This document shows, in pieces, positions 62,716 through 64,000 of a stretch of 64,000 bases of DNA. The position numbers and the translations under genes are program-made. The notes below the pieces were generated by a model that was not told the origin of the DNA, searched no databases, and saw only the letters and a program-made list of their open reading frames with translations. How positions within the stretch are numbered: the first letter of the stretch is position 1; each line of letters opens with the position of its first letter. The stretch lies in assembly GCF_000018365.1 (NCBI RefSeq), contig NC_011529.1:434001-498000 (forward strand), given 5' to 3'. This stretch comes from Thermococcus onnurineus NA1 (GTDB taxonomy: Archaea; Methanobacteriota_B; Thermococci; Thermococcales; Thermococcaceae).

Positions 62716-63774
62716 ATGAGCGGGATGAGGTTTGCGTTCCTGTGTAGGGAAAGACCAGAACCAACTGGGAAGAAGATAGCCGTTATCGGAGCCGGACCGG
62801 CAGGCTTGGCGGCAACTGGCTACCTTGTCTGTCAGGGTCATGAGGTTCATGTTTACGACAAGTTGCCGGAGCCTGGAGGATTAATGCTATTTGGCATACC
62901 AGAGTTCAGGATTCCAATATACCGCGTTAGAGAAGGCTATGAAGAATTAGAAAGGGTCTACAATGTCAAGTTCTTCACCAGAACCAAAGTGTACTTCGGG
63001 AATCTGGAAGGAGAATCAGGAGACGAGTTCGTTGAGAACAGGGTAGACTTCAAGGAACTCGTGGAGAAGTACGATGCGGTACTAATAGCAACAGGAACGT
63101 GGAAGTGCTGGATTCCAAACATTGAGGGAGCGGAGCTTGAGGGTGTCTTCCCGGCCCTCGAGTATCTCTTTAGGATAAAGAGCGCCAAGCTCGGCCACAT
63201 GGATTGGGGCAAGGTCACACCAGTGGAGGGCAAGAAAGTGCTGGTCGTTGGTGCCGGCCACACAGCCGTCGATGCCGCATTGGAGAGCGTTCTCCTCGGA
63301 GCGGATAAGGTGTACCTCAGTTACCGCAGGACGATAAGGGAGGCTCCTGCGGGGGCCTACGAGATTAACCTCCTCCAGCAGAGGGGTGTGAAGTGGCTGG
63401 AGAGGACGATGCCGGTCAGGATAATAGGTGAGAACGGAAAGGTCAGAGCTGTGGAGCTGGTGAAGACCAAGCTCAGTGAACCCGACGAGAGCGGCAGGAG
63501 GAGACCTGTTCCAATAGAAGGTTCGAACTTCCAGATAGACGTGGATTATGTCATCTTCGCCGTCGGTCAGAGCCCCACTCCACCCTTCGCAGAAGAGATC
63601 GATATAGCCGTCGATAAGAAGGGCAGGATCGTAGTTGATAACAGGCACATGACGAGCAGGGAAGGTGTTTTCGCCGCAGGAGACGTCGTTTTAGGCCCGT
63701 CAAAGGTTGGTAAGGCTGTTAAGGATGGCCTGTATGCTGCTGAGGCCATGCACATGTGGCTGATGGGGAGGTGA
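62716..63774 (+). CDS. GltD-like FAD/NAD(P)-binding oxidoreductase subunit
   Basis: 352 residues, related to the small subunit of glutamate synthase and to NfnL-like proteins. Two dinucleotide motifs are visible: FAD-type VIGAGPAGLAATGYL near residue 22 and NAD(P)-type VVGAGHTAVDAALESVLLGA. The C-terminal FAD contact is GVFAAGDVVLGPSKVGKAV. The N-terminal Fe-S domain of GltD is missing; ferredoxin subunits next door may replace it. ATG 62716 follows GGGGTGA by 5 bases. It suggests that formate electrons reach NAD(P). Confidence 0.88.
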   Translation: MSGMRFAFLCRERPEPTGKKIAVIGAGPAGLAATGYLVCQGHEVHVYDKLPEPGGLMLFGIPEFRIPIYRVREGYEELERVYNVKFFTRTKVYFGNLEGESGDEFVENRVDFKELVEKYDAVLIATGTWKCWIPNIEGAELEGVFPALEYLFRIKSAKLGHMDWGKVTPVEGKKVLVVGAGHTAVDAALESVLLGADKVYLSYRRTIREAPAGAYEINLLQQRGVKWLERTMPVRIIGENGKVRAVELVKTKLSEPDESGRRRPVPIEGSNFQIDVDYVIFAVGQSPTPPFAEEIDIAVDKKGRIVVDNRHMTSREGVFAAGDVVLGPSKVGKAVKDGLYAAEAMHMWLMGR

Positions 63775-63779
63775 TGGGA

Positions 63780-64000
63780 ATGACGAGGAGAATCCTTCAC
63801 GTTGATTACAGCCTTTGTATTGGCTGTGAGACGTGTGAGGCAGTCTGTGACTTCCTCCACGGTGGCAAGCCCAACATAAGGATTTACTACACTGTCACCG
63901 GACTTCCGATTCCAATAAACTGCCGCCACTGCGAGAGGGCACCCTGTATGGACGTCTGTCCTGCAGGTGCAATTTACCGCGACAGCGACGGAGCCATCAT
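63780..64000 (+). CDS. Ferredoxin-type subunit, cut by the window end
   Basis: The first 73 codons are visible. Motifs CIGCETCEAVC and CRHCERAPCMDVCPAG match the four-cluster subunit at 61836, to which it is clearly related, so the full protein is probably about 150-170 residues. GGAGGTGA precedes ATG 63780 by 5 bases. It belongs to the formate operon or to a following enzyme. Confidence 0.88.
   Translation, partial: MTRRILHVDYSLCIGCETCEAVCDFLHGGKPNIRIYYTVTGLPIPINCRHCERAPCMDVCPAGAIYRDSDGAI

Overview
The window looks like a chromosomal segment of a Thermococcus species (Euryarchaeota, Thermococcales). Supporting markers seen directly in the proteins: a CGP-CTERM surface-anchoring tail, an MBX/MBS respiratory complex, the four-gene NADP-linked soluble [NiFe] hydrogenase, membrane-bound LonB, the GINS-associated nuclease, aRF1, archaeal S15 and S3Ae, and compact archaeal promoters (TATA about 25-35 bases before short leaders) with GGTGA-type ribosome binding sites. 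Genes are tightly packed; many adjacent stops and starts overlap by 4 bases. I assign genus only.

Layout. (1) 0-3.4 kb: a thiol-redox cluster (anchored CPHC thioredoxin, CcdA-like membrane carrier, CPYC glutaredoxin), then a membrane protein with heme-type paired histidines and an unknown cysteine-tailed protein. (2) 3.4-7.5 kb: a putative nitrosative/redox-stress island: HTH regulator with a C-terminal Cys/His cluster, hybrid cluster protein, DUF1858, DUF2249 and a DUF438-hemerythrin-PAS protein. A palindrome ATGACA-N2-TGTCAT recurs at its promoters. (3) 7.5-12.8 kb: cupin, an M24 fold protein missing metal ligands, Lrp regulator, class III aminotransferase, NCS2 permease, DUF996. (4) 12.9-22.7 kb: the 13-gene mbx operon, with SurR-like sites in its promoter. 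(5) 22.9-34 kb: ACT regulator, radical SAM-TRAM protein, ManNAcA sugar genes, DUF354 protein, SpoIIM family, lipoate ligase C-domain, ArgS, DapA-family aldolase, aRF1.

(6) 34-41.2 kb: a less settled region: HEAT protein, two pilin-like genes, an HTH gene, an M50 protease, phosphomevalonate dehydratase, a degraded gene, a secreted unknown, initiator tRNA-Met, and a pilin fused to a lamin-tail domain. Three loci here are out of frame, mostly at A/T runs. (7) 41.3-53.8 kb: information processing and housekeeping (S15, GAN, Pcc1-like, S3Ae, THUMP-SPOUT, DUF92, Lrp, MazG, ArsR, JAMM, RidA, DUF2666, LonB, SufCB). Two C/D box guide RNAs lie here that no protein annotation would show.

(8) 53.8-64 kb: soluble hydrogenase hydBGDA plus its maturation protease on the minus strand, divergent from a formate cluster (FNT transporter, FdhA, two ferredoxin-like subunits, GltD-like flavoprotein, and a third ferredoxin cut by the window end). 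Energetically, MBX couples ferredoxin oxidation to sulfane-sulfur reduction and ion pumping, while hydrogenase and formate genes exchange electrons among H2, NADP(H), ferredoxin and formate.
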